DNA of 64,000 nucleotides from Pseudohalioglobus sediminis (GTDB lineage: Bacteria; Pseudomonadota; Gammaproteobacteria; Pseudomonadales; Halieaceae), in the NCBI RefSeq assembly GCF_008370495.1, contig NZ_VTUX01000001.1:496001-560000 (forward strand), written 5' to 3'. The position numbers and the translations under genes are program-made. The notes under the pieces are model-generated. The model was not told the DNA's origin. It did not search any database and worked only from the letters and a program-made list of their open reading frames with translations. Position 1 is the first letter of the stretch. Every line of letters begins with the position of its first letter. Positions 18,802 to 28,419 of this stretch are shown piece by piece.

Positions 18802-19136
18802 AGCGCCTGGTCGCCGGTCTCGCCGGTGCGTATGCGCAGGCTCTCTTCGAGAGGTGTTACAAAGATCTTGCCATCACCTACCTTGCCAGTGGCTGCGGCA
18901 GCGCAAACGGCCTCAATCGCAGACGCCAGCTCAGCATCGCTGACCGCGATCTGGATTTTCACCTTGGGTTGAAACTCGACCACGTATTCAGCACCCCGGT
19001 ACAACTCCGTGTGCCCTTTCTGGCGGCCGAAGCCTTTGACATCTTCCACCGTCATGCCGTCGATCCCGACCTGTTGCAGGGCCTCGCGCACGTCATCAAG
19101 CTTGAATGGCTTGATGATGGCTATCAGCATCTTCAT
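18798..19136 (-). CDS. glnK: Nitrogen regulatory protein P-II
   Basis: 112 residues, the standard PII length. The uridylylation T-loop YRGAEY ends in Tyr51. The N-terminal MKMLIAIIKPFKLDDVREAL and C-terminal GDGKIFVTPLEESLRIRTGE match the family. A cytoplasmic trimer that senses ATP/ADP and 2-oxoglutarate and blocks AmtB when nitrogen is sufficient. First gene of glnK-amt. Nitrogen control (NtrC/sigma-54) is expected for this pair; upstream I find only imperfect -24/-12 candidates. Confidence 0.96.
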   Translation of the reverse strand: MKMLIAIIKPFKLDDVREALQQVGIDGMTVEDVKGFGRQKGHTELYRGAEYVVEFQPKVKIQIAVSDAELASAIEAVCAAAATGKVGDGKIFVTPLEESLRIRTGETGDQAL

Positions 19137-19163
19137 AGATTATTCCCCGGTTAATTATTGTCA

Positions 19164-19186
19164 GGCAGGGACCCGAGAGCCCTGCC
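19164..19186 (-). promoter_or_regulatory. Hairpin in the glnK leader
   Basis: GGCAGGG and CCCTGCC form a perfect 7-bp stem around a 9-base loop, 28 bases upstream of the glnK start. It could lie in the 5' untranslated region or be an operator; nothing in the sequence decides this. Confidence 0.35.
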
Positions 19187-19393
19187 ATGCACTGTCGCAC
19201 CATACGCAGCTGCGAAAGTTGACCGATCGTGCCACAACGGCGACCAAAACTTAAGCACCCAGCCTCCCTTTTGGCTGCGCTGGTCCGGCGATCCGCCCAT
19301 ATATCGCCCTCGTGACCGGATATCGCAGATGCATCTGCGCGCGCATCATGCTAACAATTGCCCCTCCTGTCTCATCAGCCTCGGATAGAAAAG

Positions 19394-20824
19394 ATGAAGC
19401 CACTCACTCTAGCGATATGCACGGCAGCCCTGTTGGCAAGCCTCGGCCCGGGCACCAGCCACGCCGCCGGCAGCGGGACCGGGCAGCCGCGAAACATCAT
19501 CCTGCTCATCGGGGACGGCATGGGCGAGCAGCAGCTGGCTATTGCCCGTAACTATCTCCGGGGTGCGCGCGGGCGCTTGCTGATGGACACACTGCCTGTA
19601 CGCAGTGCCGCCCAGGTGCTCACCATCGAGGACCGGGGCGCGGGCCAACCCATGTACGTGGCGGACTCAGCCAATACCGCCACCAGCATGGCCACCGGCG
19701 CAGTCACCAGCCGCGGGCGCATTGCCACCAGCGCCGGCAGCGATGAAGATCTCCCCACCATTGTCGAGCTGGCCGCTGCGGCAGGCTATCGCACCGGGCT
19801 GGTCAGCACCGCCAGCGTCACCGATGCCACGCCCGCGGCCTTTGCCGCACACATCAGTGAACGCCTCTGTGAAAATCCGGATAACGTGGAACGCGTGGTG
19901 CAAGCGACCCCCTACAAGGATATCGAACTCGGCGGCTGCCCCGCGGATGCCATGCGCAATGGCGGGCCGGGGGCGATCTCCGAGCAGCTGGCGCAATCAG
20001 GTTTGCATGTCCTGCTGGGCGGTGGTCGCAAGCACTTCACCGTAGCGTCAGAAACCGGCCCGGGCAGCGTACTGGAACTGGCCGTCGACAAGGGTTTTAC
20101 CAGCGTGAGTACGCGGCAGCAGTTGCTGGCCAGCCAACCCGGCGCGCGTTTGCTGGGGATTTTTGCCAGCGGGCACCTGCCGGTACGCCTGCAGGGAGAA
20201 GGCGGGCGCATCGCCGAGTTGCCCAAACCCAGCCTGCTGAATCGCCTGCATCCCTATCTCGGGGACGTCAGCCTGCCACCGACGATGGTCTGTGAACCCA
20301 ACCCGGCTTTCGCCGGCACACCCAGCCTGCAGGAGATGACCGGGATCGCCCTGCGCCACCTCTCTGCCGACAATGACAGGGGCTTCTTCCTGATGGTGGA
20401 ATCAGCGTCCATTGACAAGCAGGCGCACAGGCGCAATCCCTGTGGTTCCATCGGTGAAGTGGCGCAACTGGACGAGGCCCTGGGTAGCGCGCTGGCTTTC
20501 GCCAGGCAGCATCCGCACACCCTGGTACTGGTCACGGCCGATCACACCCATGCGGCACAGTTGATCCCCTACGTCAGCCTGTACGACAGAGTTCCAGTGC
20601 CCATCTACACGCCGGGCTACCTGGCCCGTATCGAAACACCGGAAGGCGGGTACATGGCGGTCAATTACGCCACCACCAGTTTCAGCAGGGAAGAACATAC
20701 GGGTGCGGCGGTGCCGGTGCTGGCCAACGCCGAGGGCAAGGGCCGTTTGCCGGGCTTCATTGCCCAGCCTGACCTGTTCCGGATTATGGCCGCCTACCTG
20801 GAGCTACCGGCGGCTAGAGATTAA
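19394..20824 (+). CDS. Alkaline phosphatase
   Basis: Exported zinc/magnesium phosphomonoesterase of the PhoA superfamily. 476 residues from ATG 19394 with a signal peptide ending near THAAGS. Metal-ligand and catalytic motifs appear in order: LLIGDGMGEQQ, ADSANTATSMATG (catalytic serine in DSA), VESASIDKQAH, TADHTHAAQ and SREEHTGAAVPV. An earlier in-frame start at 19358 would hide the signal peptide. It supplies phosphate from organic esters in the periplasm. I find no convincing Pho box in the 257 bp shared with glnK. The last 11 bases overlap the convergent gspB end. Confidence 0.93.
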   Translation: MKPLTLAICTAALLASLGPGTSHAAGSGTGQPRNIILLIGDGMGEQQLAIARNYLRGARGRLLMDTLPVRSAAQVLTIEDRGAGQPMYVADSANTATSMATGAVTSRGRIATSAGSDEDLPTIVELAAAAGYRTGLVSTASVTDATPAAFAAHISERLCENPDNVERVVQATPYKDIELGGCPADAMRNGGPGAISEQLAQSGLHVLLGGGRKHFTVASETGPGSVLELAVDKGFTSVSTRQQLLASQPGARLLGIFASGHLPVRLQGEGGRIAELPKPSLLNRLHPYLGDVSLPPTMVCEPNPAFAGTPSLQEMTGIALRHLSADNDRGFFLMVESASIDKQAHRRNPCGSIGEVAQLDEALGSALAFARQHPHTLVLVTADHTHAAQLIPYVSLYDRVPVPIYTPGYLARIETPEGGYMAVNYATTSFSREEHTGAAVPVLANAEGKGRLPGFIAQPDLFRIMAAYLELPAARD

Positions 20825-21692
20825 CCCAGCTGTTGAGTGCGCGCAGGCGGAACTGCGTGCCGCGGTAGTCGAGCACCACCGAATCGGAGAGTATTTCTTC
20901 CACCCGCATTCCGGCGGCGGGGCTGCCACCTTTCTGCAGGGTTTTGCCGTTGAGCACCACCCGCGACTGCCCGGCCTGGCCTGAATACTCGTGCCGCTGG
21001 TAGTAAACCGATGGGATATTGTCCTTGGTTTGCTGGGAGAGCTCGCTGACGAATGGCGCCGGGTGCTCCTCCAGCCTGGCGTCTGCGAGTTCGCTTTCGG
21101 CCTTGCGCACCATCTGCTCGATATCAACCGCCTGCTCCTGCGCGGGCGCCCGCTGCGGGGCCGCTGCCGGGGCAGTCTCCGCGGGTAACACCCTGGCGGG
21201 GGCTGTACTCGCCGCGGGCGCCTGCGCAACCGCATCCGGCTGCGATGTATACAACGCGCTCACCGCAGGGTCTGCGACGGGGTCTGCGCCCGCCTCCGTT
21301 GCACTGGCGGCGGCACTATCCGCTGTCGCCTCCGGCGAGTCGACCACCACCGACTGCACCGCAACCGCCGGTTGCGCGGGGGCTGGCTCTGCAGCAACCG
21401 TGACCGGCGCTTGCGTAATCGCCTGCTCCTGCGGCGGCGGTTGCTGCGCAGCCGGCTGTGCACCGACCGTGGCCGGGAGCGATACATTGGCCTGGGCCGG
21501 AGGCTGCTCCTGCCCGCGATCCCAGAACAGCCACAGAATGAGCAGCAAACAGCCAATCAGTGCCACGCTCAATACAAACACCAGCCAGCGCCGGCCCGGG
21601 GTCCCGGAGGCATAATCATGGCGCGTGGCCAGGTCGGGCATGCCGCTGTTGTCATCACGCGAACGGTTCAGCGCATCCAGTATCAATGACAT
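20814..21692 (-). CDS. gspB: Type II secretion assembly protein, GspB-like
   Basis: 292 residues. The N-terminal MSLILDALNRSRDD is typical of GspB/ExeB. It is followed by one membrane segment (about residues 35-55), a long Pro/Ala/Gln-rich periplasmic spacer, and a C-terminal GspB domain (from about residue 215) with VYYQRHEYSG, VVLNGKTLQKGG and DYRGTQFRLRALNSWV. With GspA it helps the secretin cross or assemble in the peptidoglycan. It starts three bases after the gspA stop, so the two form an operon. No core gsp genes are in the window. Confidence 0.9.
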   Translation of the reverse strand: MSLILDALNRSRDDNSGMPDLATRHDYASGTPGRRWLVFVLSVALIGCLLLILWLFWDRGQEQPPAQANVSLPATVGAQPAAQQPPPQEQAITQAPVTVAAEPAPAQPAVAVQSVVVDSPEATADSAAASATEAGADPVADPAVSALYTSQPDAVAQAPAASTAPARVLPAETAPAAAPQRAPAQEQAVDIEQMVRKAESELADARLEEHPAPFVSELSQQTKDNIPSVYYQRHEYSGQAGQSRVVLNGKTLQKGGSPAAGMRVEEILSDSVVLDYRGTQFRLRALNSWVNL

Positions 21693-21695
21693 GGC

Positions 21696-23426
21696 TCAGC
21701 CCTCCCCCGCCCGGGCAAATCGCGCGCGCGCCTGCTCGGCGTTGACGTCTATCCCCAGCGCCGCATTCAGTTTCAGCAAGGTCTGCACACCCACCACACC
21801 ATCGTCCTCGAGGCCATTGGCCCGCTGGAACAGGATCACCCGCTGTTTCAGTGCCGCATTGAAGCGGGTATCGGTCAACGGCCTGGACTGCTGGTCGAGC
21901 TGCGCGAACAACAGTGCGACCGCAGCCACCGCCGGGCCGGAATCACCCTGCGCCAGCGGGCGTTCAAAACCGACAGGGACCTGCCACAGGTGGCGGTAAC
22001 CGCCGGTCCAGAGCGGCGCGAGGTCCGCCAGCGCGACTTCACTGACGCCGGCGTCCAGGGCCACCCACGCGCGCCGTCCCTCTATTCCCAGCAACAGGGT
22101 GGCCGCCGCAAAGCGCTCCGGCGTCACCATGTCGAGCAGCAGCGGCTGGGACAGGGCCGCCAGTTCATCCCAGGTAGCCGCTTCACCTTCAACACAGGCA
22201 ATTCGCCCGGCCGGGTCGGCACACAGTTCCGCCGGCACGGGCAGGTCGCTGTAGAGTGCCCAGAGCTGCGCCTGAGCCTGCTGTGGCGGTTGCAGCCATG
22301 CCAGCGGCGTTGCCGGCGTCGCGGCCATCCCCGCCGGATCGGCATCGGGCACTGCTACCTGTGGAACAGGCGCTTCTGCCCCAGCCAGCGTGGCCGGCTG
22401 CTCCGCCGTGACCGCAGCGCTTGCAGCCGCCGCCGGGGCTGTCGCCACCGCAGCAGGTTGCTCAGCCGGAGCGGGTGCCGGGGCAACGACTTCAGGCATC
22501 GCCGTGGCTGTCGGTTCCTGCTGCAGATCGAGCACCCACCAGGCGATGCCACAGCCGATCAGGACCAGGGCCGCCAGGGCCCAGGGCCAGCGCGCGGCAT
22601 GTCGCCGGCGGTCCTCGCCCAGCACCTCGCGGGCGGCATCACGCAGGGTGGCGCGGTCGGCGCGTTGTTTGTTGCGCCCGTATGCGCCCAGCAGGATTCG
22701 ATCGCAGAGCACATTGATCAGGCGCGGTACGCCGTGCGTGTGCCGGTAGATACCGCGCACCACCGCGGGCGGAAAAATCTGTCGGTCCGGGGTCATGCCG
22801 GCCACCTGCAGCCGATGCTGGATATAGGCGCCGGTTTCCGCCAAGTTGAGCGGTTCGAGATTGTAGCGCGCAGTGATGCGCTGGTTCAGCTGGCGCAGTT
22901 CCGGCCGCGCCAGCATCTGCGCCAGCTCTGGCTGCCCGATCAGTATGATCTGCAGCAGCTTCTCGCTGTGGGTTTCGAGGTTGGTCAACAGGCGAATCTG
23001 TTCCAGCACATCGAAATCGAGGTGCTGGGCCTCGTCGATCATCAATACTGTCTTGCGCCCCTGTTCATAGTTATCCAGCAGGAAGCGGTGCAGGGCATCT
23101 GTGAGACTCTTCAGGGTGTGCTGTTCGGTGTTGTAGGCCACCCCCAACTCATCACAAACCGTGGCCAGCAGTTCCATGGCATTCAGCGCCGGGTTGAGAA
23201 TAATGGCGACGTCGGTATCGTGCGGCAACTGTTCCAGCAGGCAGCGGTTGAGCGTGGTTTTGCCGGTGCCGACCTCGCCGGTGAGCAGGATAAAACCACC
23301 GCCCGCGCCGACCCCGTACAACAGGTGCGCGAGGGCATCGCGATGCCGCGCACTCATAAACAGGTAGCGCGGGTTCACGGCGATGGAGAACGGGGCCTCG
23401 CTGAGGCCAAAGTATTGTTGATACAT
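21696..23426 (-). CDS. gspA: Type II secretion ATPase, GspA/ExeA-like
   Basis: 576 residues. The N-terminal MYQQYFGLSEAPFSIAVNPRYLF is the ExeA signature. An AAA ATPase domain follows with Walker A GEVGTGKTT near residue 48 and Walker B VLMIDEAQHL near 130. One membrane segment lies near residues 275-297, then an Ala/Pro-rich linker. A C-terminal peptidoglycan-binding domain contains FQRANGLEDDGVVGVQTLLKL. The protein couples ATP hydrolysis in the cytoplasm to remodelling of peptidoglycan for secretin insertion. Good ribosome site GAGGG. Divergent from the patatin gene. Confidence 0.92.
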   Translation of the reverse strand: MYQQYFGLSEAPFSIAVNPRYLFMSARHRDALAHLLYGVGAGGGFILLTGEVGTGKTTLNRCLLEQLPHDTDVAIILNPALNAMELLATVCDELGVAYNTEQHTLKSLTDALHRFLLDNYEQGRKTVLMIDEAQHLDFDVLEQIRLLTNLETHSEKLLQIILIGQPELAQMLARPELRQLNQRITARYNLEPLNLAETGAYIQHRLQVAGMTPDRQIFPPAVVRGIYRHTHGVPRLINVLCDRILLGAYGRNKQRADRATLRDAAREVLGEDRRRHAARWPWALAALVLIGCGIAWWVLDLQQEPTATAMPEVVAPAPAPAEQPAAVATAPAAAASAAVTAEQPATLAGAEAPVPQVAVPDADPAGMAATPATPLAWLQPPQQAQAQLWALYSDLPVPAELCADPAGRIACVEGEAATWDELAALSQPLLLDMVTPERFAAATLLLGIEGRRAWVALDAGVSEVALADLAPLWTGGYRHLWQVPVGFERPLAQGDSGPAVAAVALLFAQLDQQSRPLTDTRFNAALKQRVILFQRANGLEDDGVVGVQTLLKLNAALGIDVNAEQARARFARAGEG

Positions 23427-23651
23427 GTGCCCTCATTATGCATCAACGCTGTGTTTACTTGAACGATTCCCGGTATGCTGTGCTGCTTTTCTTTTCCACC
23501 CGTTTCCCGCCTGCTGCAGCGAGAAAAACGGGAGGCAGCAAGCCACCTCAGCGACCACATCATCGCGCTGCCCGGCTAACCGCCAACAACAGAGATAGAC
23601 CTGCCATCCCACGGCTGGGATAATCGCCCGAGCTGAACCCTGGAACCTCAC

Positions 23652-25901
23652 ATGCAACGCATCTCGCGACTTTTCTCCCTTGTACTGGCACTTGCGCTCG
23701 CACCGCCACCCGCCTTCGCCAGCGGCGATAGAATCAACCTGGTGCTGGCGGGGGGCGGCGCGCGCGGCATCGCCCATGTGGGCGCCATCACCGCCCTCGA
23801 GGAGATGCAGGTTCCCATCCACGCGGTGGCGGGCACCAGCATGGGAGCACTGGTAGGCGGGCTTTACGCCATCGGCATGGACAGTGCGCAGCTGAAAGAG
23901 GTTGTGGACAACATGGCCTGGGAAGACGCCTTCGCCGATTCACTGGATCGCAGCGAACTGCCACAGCGGCGCAAGAGCGACGATTACGATTACCCCACCT
24001 CCGTCAGCCTGTCATTCCAGGGTGGACAGATATCCATCCCTCTGGGCCTGGTGCAGGGCCAGCAGGTGCGTCAGATCATCAAGCGGCTGACCTTAGAAGC
24101 AGAACATGTGCGCAACTTTGATGAACTGCCTACCCCCTACCGGGCCGTAGCCACCGACATCGAGACCGGCGATGCCTATGTCTTCAGCGAAGGCAATATC
24201 GTCACCGCCATGCGCGCAAGCATGTCGCTGCCGGCGCTGCTGGCACCGGTGGAGCACGATGGCAGGTTACTTGTTGACGGCGGCCTGGCCATGAACATAC
24301 CGGTGCAGGTGGGACGCGACATGGGTGCGGACCGCCTCCTGGTAGTCGATATCGGCACTCCCCTGCGCGGCCGCGACGAAATCAACAGCGTACTGGGCGT
24401 AACCGACCAGATGCTGGGCTTCCTTACCCGCAGGAATTCTCTCGAGCAACTGGCCACGCTCACCGACGAGGACATTCTCATCAGTCCCGATCTCACTGGT
24501 ATCGGCATGCTCGACTTCGAGCGGACGCAGGAAATCTACGAGCGCGGCTACCAGGCCACCATGGCGCTGCGGGAACAGCTCGCCCCGCTGGCACTGAACA
24601 ATGCAGAGTGGGCGTCCTACCTGGCCAGCCGCGACCGGCCGGCGCCGGCGACGCCGGTAATTGATCGCATCGTCATCAACAACGACAGTTTGTTGCGCGA
24701 CGATCTGATTCGCGTGCGCCTGCGCCAGCAGGTGGACGAGCCGCTGGATACGGAGCAGCTGCGCGAGGATATCGCTCAGATCTATACCCTTGGCCACTGG
24801 CAGATTATCGACTATGACGTGGTCGGCGAACCGGGTGGCGAGAGCGTGCTGGAGATCAATGCGCAGGCCAAAACCTGGGGCGACGACCAGCTCAAATTTG
24901 GCATCAACCTGGTCAGTGATTTTGAGGGCGGCAGCGAGATCAACATTGGCGCCAGTGCCATCTGGGAGGGCGTCACCGACCTGGGCGGCGAACTGTATGC
25001 GCGGGCGCAGGTGGGCGACAATATTCTTCTCGGCGGCGAGTTCTACATGCCTCTGGACCTGCAGTCACGTTTTTTCCTGCTGCCGCAGCTGCACTATCAC
25101 GATTACGACGTGACCAATATCAACCCGGATTTCGATTTCGAGTCCACTCTTGGCAGCTGGCGCGTGCGCCGCTTTTCCGGGCAATTCAACGCCGGCGCAA
25201 ACCTGTTCGATAACAGCCAGGTCAGCATGGGGCTGTTCCGCAATGTCGGTGAGTATGTCGCCGATATCGAAGTGGGAGGGTCCCTGCCCGAGTCCCGTTT
25301 CGACGAGGGCGGCATGTTGCTGGGCCTGCGCTACGATTCACTGGACAACCCCTTCTTCCCCACCCAGGGCGGTTTTGCCAACGCCGAATACCAGCTGATG
25401 CGCGATGAAGTGGGGGCGGATAACGACTTCGAGCGCTGGCACGCCTCCGCCCTGGGCGCCATCAGCTGGGGTGCAGACCAGCGCAACACGCTGATCCTGA
25501 CCGCTCGCACCGGGCAATCCATCGATGCGAGCAACGAGCCACAGAACGCCTACCAGCTGGGCGGACTGTTTAACCTGTCGGGGCTGAGCCACAACCTGCT
25601 CTCCGGACGCCAGATGGCATTTGCCATGGCCCAGTACCAGCGCCGCCTCACGGCCAACAGCGTGCTGCCGATCGACGTGCCTACCTACGTCGGCGTCTCC
25701 ATCGAGGGCGGGAACGTGTGGTCTGATCGCGCCGATGTCAGCACCAGCGATTTCGCCAATGCGGGCAGTCTCTACCTGGCGCTGGATACGCCCGTCGGTC
25801 CCATCTACATTGCCTATGGTCGCTCCGAGGGCTCGCGCGATGCCCTGTACCTGGCAATTGGCTGGCCGTTCCTCAACAACCAGCTGCTGATGGGGCGCTG
25901 A
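23652..25901 (+). CDS. Patatin-like phospholipase with POTRA and beta-barrel (type Vd secretion)
   Basis: 749 residues. Signal peptide (1-24), then a patatin domain with oxyanion loop AGGGARGIAHVGA near residue 37, lipase elbow GTSMGALVGG near 62 and dyad aspartate in LVDGGLAMNIP near 206. A POTRA-like domain (about 340-400) precedes a BamA/Omp85-type 16-strand barrel (400-749) that ends IAIGWPFLNNQLLMGR. This architecture matches PlpD-type (type Vd) autotransporters, in which the barrel translocates the lipase. The GXSXG serine and the aspartate are both intact, so it should be active. Ribosome site GGAACC; monocistronic or followed by the M48 gene 39 bp downstream. Confidence 0.92.
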   Translation: MQRISRLFSLVLALALAPPPAFASGDRINLVLAGGGARGIAHVGAITALEEMQVPIHAVAGTSMGALVGGLYAIGMDSAQLKEVVDNMAWEDAFADSLDRSELPQRRKSDDYDYPTSVSLSFQGGQISIPLGLVQGQQVRQIIKRLTLEAEHVRNFDELPTPYRAVATDIETGDAYVFSEGNIVTAMRASMSLPALLAPVEHDGRLLVDGGLAMNIPVQVGRDMGADRLLVVDIGTPLRGRDEINSVLGVTDQMLGFLTRRNSLEQLATLTDEDILISPDLTGIGMLDFERTQEIYERGYQATMALREQLAPLALNNAEWASYLASRDRPAPATPVIDRIVINNDSLLRDDLIRVRLRQQVDEPLDTEQLREDIAQIYTLGHWQIIDYDVVGEPGGESVLEINAQAKTWGDDQLKFGINLVSDFEGGSEINIGASAIWEGVTDLGGELYARAQVGDNILLGGEFYMPLDLQSRFFLLPQLHYHDYDVTNINPDFDFESTLGSWRVRRFSGQFNAGANLFDNSQVSMGLFRNVGEYVADIEVGGSLPESRFDEGGMLLGLRYDSLDNPFFPTQGGFANAEYQLMRDEVGADNDFERWHASALGAISWGADQRNTLILTARTGQSIDASNEPQNAYQLGGLFNLSGLSHNLLSGRQMAFAMAQYQRRLTANSVLPIDVPTYVGVSIEGGNVWSDRADVSTSDFANAGSLYLALDTPVGPIYIAYGRSEGSRDALYLAIGWPFLNNQLLMGR

Positions 25902-25940
25902 GCCAGCGCCCCAGTTCTGAACACAAAAGGAAACTCTGCC

Positions 25941-27401
25941 ATGCCACATCGACTTCCCGTAAAAACCTGCATGAAACGGCTTTCGCTGGCGGCCGGCGCA
26001 CTGCTGCTGAGCGCCTGCGTCACCTCGGTGGTGTCACCCGAGATGGAACAGGAAGCCGGCGCCGCCATGTCACAACAGGTTGCAGACCAGATTGGTCTCT
26101 ACGACGACCCGGCCCTGCAGCGCTATCTCGACACCGTCGGGCAGCGCCTGGTGCAGGCCCTCGGGGAGACGCCTTACCAGTTCCGCTTCGACATTGTCGA
26201 CCAGTTCGAACCCAACGCCTTCGCCACTCCCGGCGGCTACATCTATGTTTCCCGCGGTTTGCTCGCACAAACCAATAGCGAGGCGGAGCTGGCGGGCGTG
26301 CTGGCGCATGAAATCAGCCACGTCACCCAGCGCCATCACGTGCGCCAGGCTGGCCGCGCCATTGGTACAGGGCTGCTGACCCTGCCCGGGAGGGCGGTAG
26401 GCGTTGTCAGCGAAGACCTCGGCAACATGATCAACAGCCCAATTGAATTCGCCGGCAATGTGTATCTCTCTTCCTATTCGCGCGGCCAGGAGAGTGAAGC
26501 AGACCAGGTCGGCATGCGGCTGGCCGCCAGGGCGGGCTATGAGCCGGTGGCGCTGGCCAGCGCCCTGGAAGGCATTGAACGCAGCGTGTTCCTGTTGACC
26601 GGTGAGCAGCACGAAAAAAACTACCTCGACAGCCACCCCACCACCCCGCAGCGGGTGGCGGACATCAACAACCTGGCCAGTCAGTTACAGCCGACAATAA
26701 CCCCGCCACTGGCTGACAGGACACAATTCCTCGGCTACCTCGACGGCCTGTGGTGGGGCCAGCAGAATCCCCAACAGGGGGTATTCCGCGGGCAGCGCTT
26801 TCTCAGCGCGGACATGAACTTTGCCGTCGATTTCCCCAGCGCATGGGAAACACTCAATACACCCCGCTTCGTGGGTGCGATGGAACCCGAGCAAGGCGCC
26901 TACCTGGCACTGGGCTCCAACGCGGGAGAGTTCTCGCCTGAGGGCTATGCAGCAGCCCTGGTGACGCGCATGCGCGAGCGCGCCGGCCTGTCTCCAGACG
27001 TGAGCCGTGCTTTCACACTCCAGGGCTGGCCGGCTCACCTGGTGCGCTATGACGACACCTCGGGTGAGGAAGCCATCAGCCTGTTCTATGTGTTCCTGCA
27101 GACACCCCAACAAAGCTTCACGTTCATGGGAATGGGGCTGGCACATTTCCAGGGCGCCCTGCGCGCTGCGGTAATGAGCATGCGACCGCTGACGGACCAG
27201 GAGCGCAACGGCACCGGTGGCTCGCGCTTGCGTGTGGCAACCATGCAACCGGGCGAGTCGCTGGCCAGCTTCGCAGGGCGTGTAAACACCACCTGGTCGC
27301 CGGATCTGCTGGCCGCCATCAACGGTGTGACAACGCAATACCGCGGCAACGGTGAGCTGATGAAATATGCGCGCACCGAGCGCTACCAACCCCGGGAATG
27401 A
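25941..27401 (+). CDS. M48 family metalloprotease lipoprotein, BepA-like
   Basis: 486 residues. Lipobox LLSAC near residues 22-26. Zinc motif HEISH beginning at residue 123, third ligand in ESEADQVGMRLA near residue 190. Similar periplasmic M48 proteases (BepA/YfgC) check outer-membrane protein assembly. Instead of TPR repeats the C-terminal half resembles a ligand-binding and LysM-like tail (VATMQPGESLASFAGR ... ELMKYAR). It follows the patatin/barrel gene and overlaps the DMT transporter start (ATGA), so the three may be co-transcribed. The association with a neighbouring outer-membrane barrel fits an envelope quality-control role. Confidence 0.88.
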   Translation: MPHRLPVKTCMKRLSLAAGALLLSACVTSVVSPEMEQEAGAAMSQQVADQIGLYDDPALQRYLDTVGQRLVQALGETPYQFRFDIVDQFEPNAFATPGGYIYVSRGLLAQTNSEAELAGVLAHEISHVTQRHHVRQAGRAIGTGLLTLPGRAVGVVSEDLGNMINSPIEFAGNVYLSSYSRGQESEADQVGMRLAARAGYEPVALASALEGIERSVFLLTGEQHEKNYLDSHPTTPQRVADINNLASQLQPTITPPLADRTQFLGYLDGLWWGQQNPQQGVFRGQRFLSADMNFAVDFPSAWETLNTPRFVGAMEPEQGAYLALGSNAGEFSPEGYAAALVTRMRERAGLSPDVSRAFTLQGWPAHLVRYDDTSGEEAISLFYVFLQTPQQSFTFMGMGLAHFQGALRAAVMSMRPLTDQERNGTGGSRLRVATMQPGESLASFAGRVNTTWSPDLLAAINGVTTQYRGNGELMKYARTERYQPRE

Positions 27402-28312
27402 CACAGGCGCAGCGCACCCGGCAGGCAATCTATATCTCCCTGCTGATGGTCATCATTGCCAGCACCGCCGCCGTAGCCACCAAGTTCGCCTCCGCCCGCG
27501 CCAGCACCGAGGCTATCGTCACGGTGCAATATGCCGTCTGCCTGCTGCTTTGCCTGCGCATCACCCTGCGCCCGGGGCTGGCCAACCTGCGCAGCCAGCG
27601 CATGGGCCTGCACCTGTTTCGCGGTGCCGCGGGCGTACTGGGCTTCTACCTGTTTTACGCGGCACTGGAACATATCCCCATGGTTGATGCCGTGCTGCTC
27701 CGCCAGAGCGCCCCGCTGAGTGTGCCCCTGGTGGTCTGGTTGTGGAACCGGGAAAGCATCGCAGCGAGCGCCTGGCTGCCCCTCGTCATCGGCTTCGCCG
27801 GCGTGGCGGTGATCCTGAGACCGTCACCAGCGGGCTTGAGTTGGTGGCATGCCGGCGGATTTATCTCCGCCTTGTGTCTCGCCGTGTCAATGGTGGCGAC
27901 GCACCGGCTGGCGCGCACGGAACCGGCCTCGCGCATCCTCTTCTACTACTTCCTGCTCTCGCTCCTGTGCGTGGCGCCGTTCAGCGTCGCCGACTTCCGC
28001 GGCCTGCGCTGGCAGGAATGGGCGGCCATGCTGTATATCGGCATCACCATCTACCTTACGCTGCGGCTCTACACGCGCGCCTATGCCATGGCGCCGGCTC
28101 ATGCTATCGCACCGGTAAATTATCTTGCCGTCGTACTCGCCGCGGGCTGGGGCTGGCTGTTGTGGGGACAGGTCCCCGACTTCTGGTCCGTACTGGGCAG
28201 CGCCCTGGTGATCGCCGGTGGCCTGCTGACCATTGCCCTGGCAAGGACGCCTGCCCCAGGTAACGCCTCGCCAGGTCCGGCCGCATCGGGCCAGGGAAGC
28301 CAGAAAGCATGA
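27398..28312 (+). CDS. DMT-superfamily transporter (EamA)
   Basis: 304 residues with about ten membrane segments in two EamA repeats. Blocks such as GAAGVLGFYLFYAALEHIPMVDAVLL and APAHAIAPVNYLAVVLAAGWGWLLWG are typical of drug/metabolite exporters. ATG 27398 overlaps the protease stop. Substrate unknown. The C-terminal 20 residues are polar, rich in Pro, Gly and Ser. Confidence 0.88.
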   Translation: MTQAQRTRQAIYISLLMVIIASTAAVATKFASARASTEAIVTVQYAVCLLLCLRITLRPGLANLRSQRMGLHLFRGAAGVLGFYLFYAALEHIPMVDAVLLRQSAPLSVPLVVWLWNRESIAASAWLPLVIGFAGVAVILRPSPAGLSWWHAGGFISALCLAVSMVATHRLARTEPASRILFYYFLLSLLCVAPFSVADFRGLRWQEWAAMLYIGITIYLTLRLYTRAYAMAPAHAIAPVNYLAVVLAAGWGWLLWGQVPDFWSVLGSALVIAGGLLTIALARTPAPGNASPGPAASGQGSQKA

Positions 28313-28419
28313 AATTCGCCCCGTCCGGGAAATTGTAAAAAAGTGCAGTTTTTTCAGACAGCACCCACACGATGGGGTATTTTTGCTATGAGCGGCTATT
28401 ACTTTTTACAGGCGGGTAT

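Noticed and set aside
19187-19240. Sigma-54 promoter for glnK
   Set aside because: TGGTGCG-N4-TGCA (minus, 19202-19188) is one base short between the GG and GC elements, and TGGCACG at 19234-19228 lacks a GC at the -12. Neither is good enough to call.
19300-19393. Pho box before alkaline phosphatase
   Set aside because: Only a single weak CTGTCTCAT-like match and no second repeat at 11-bp spacing.
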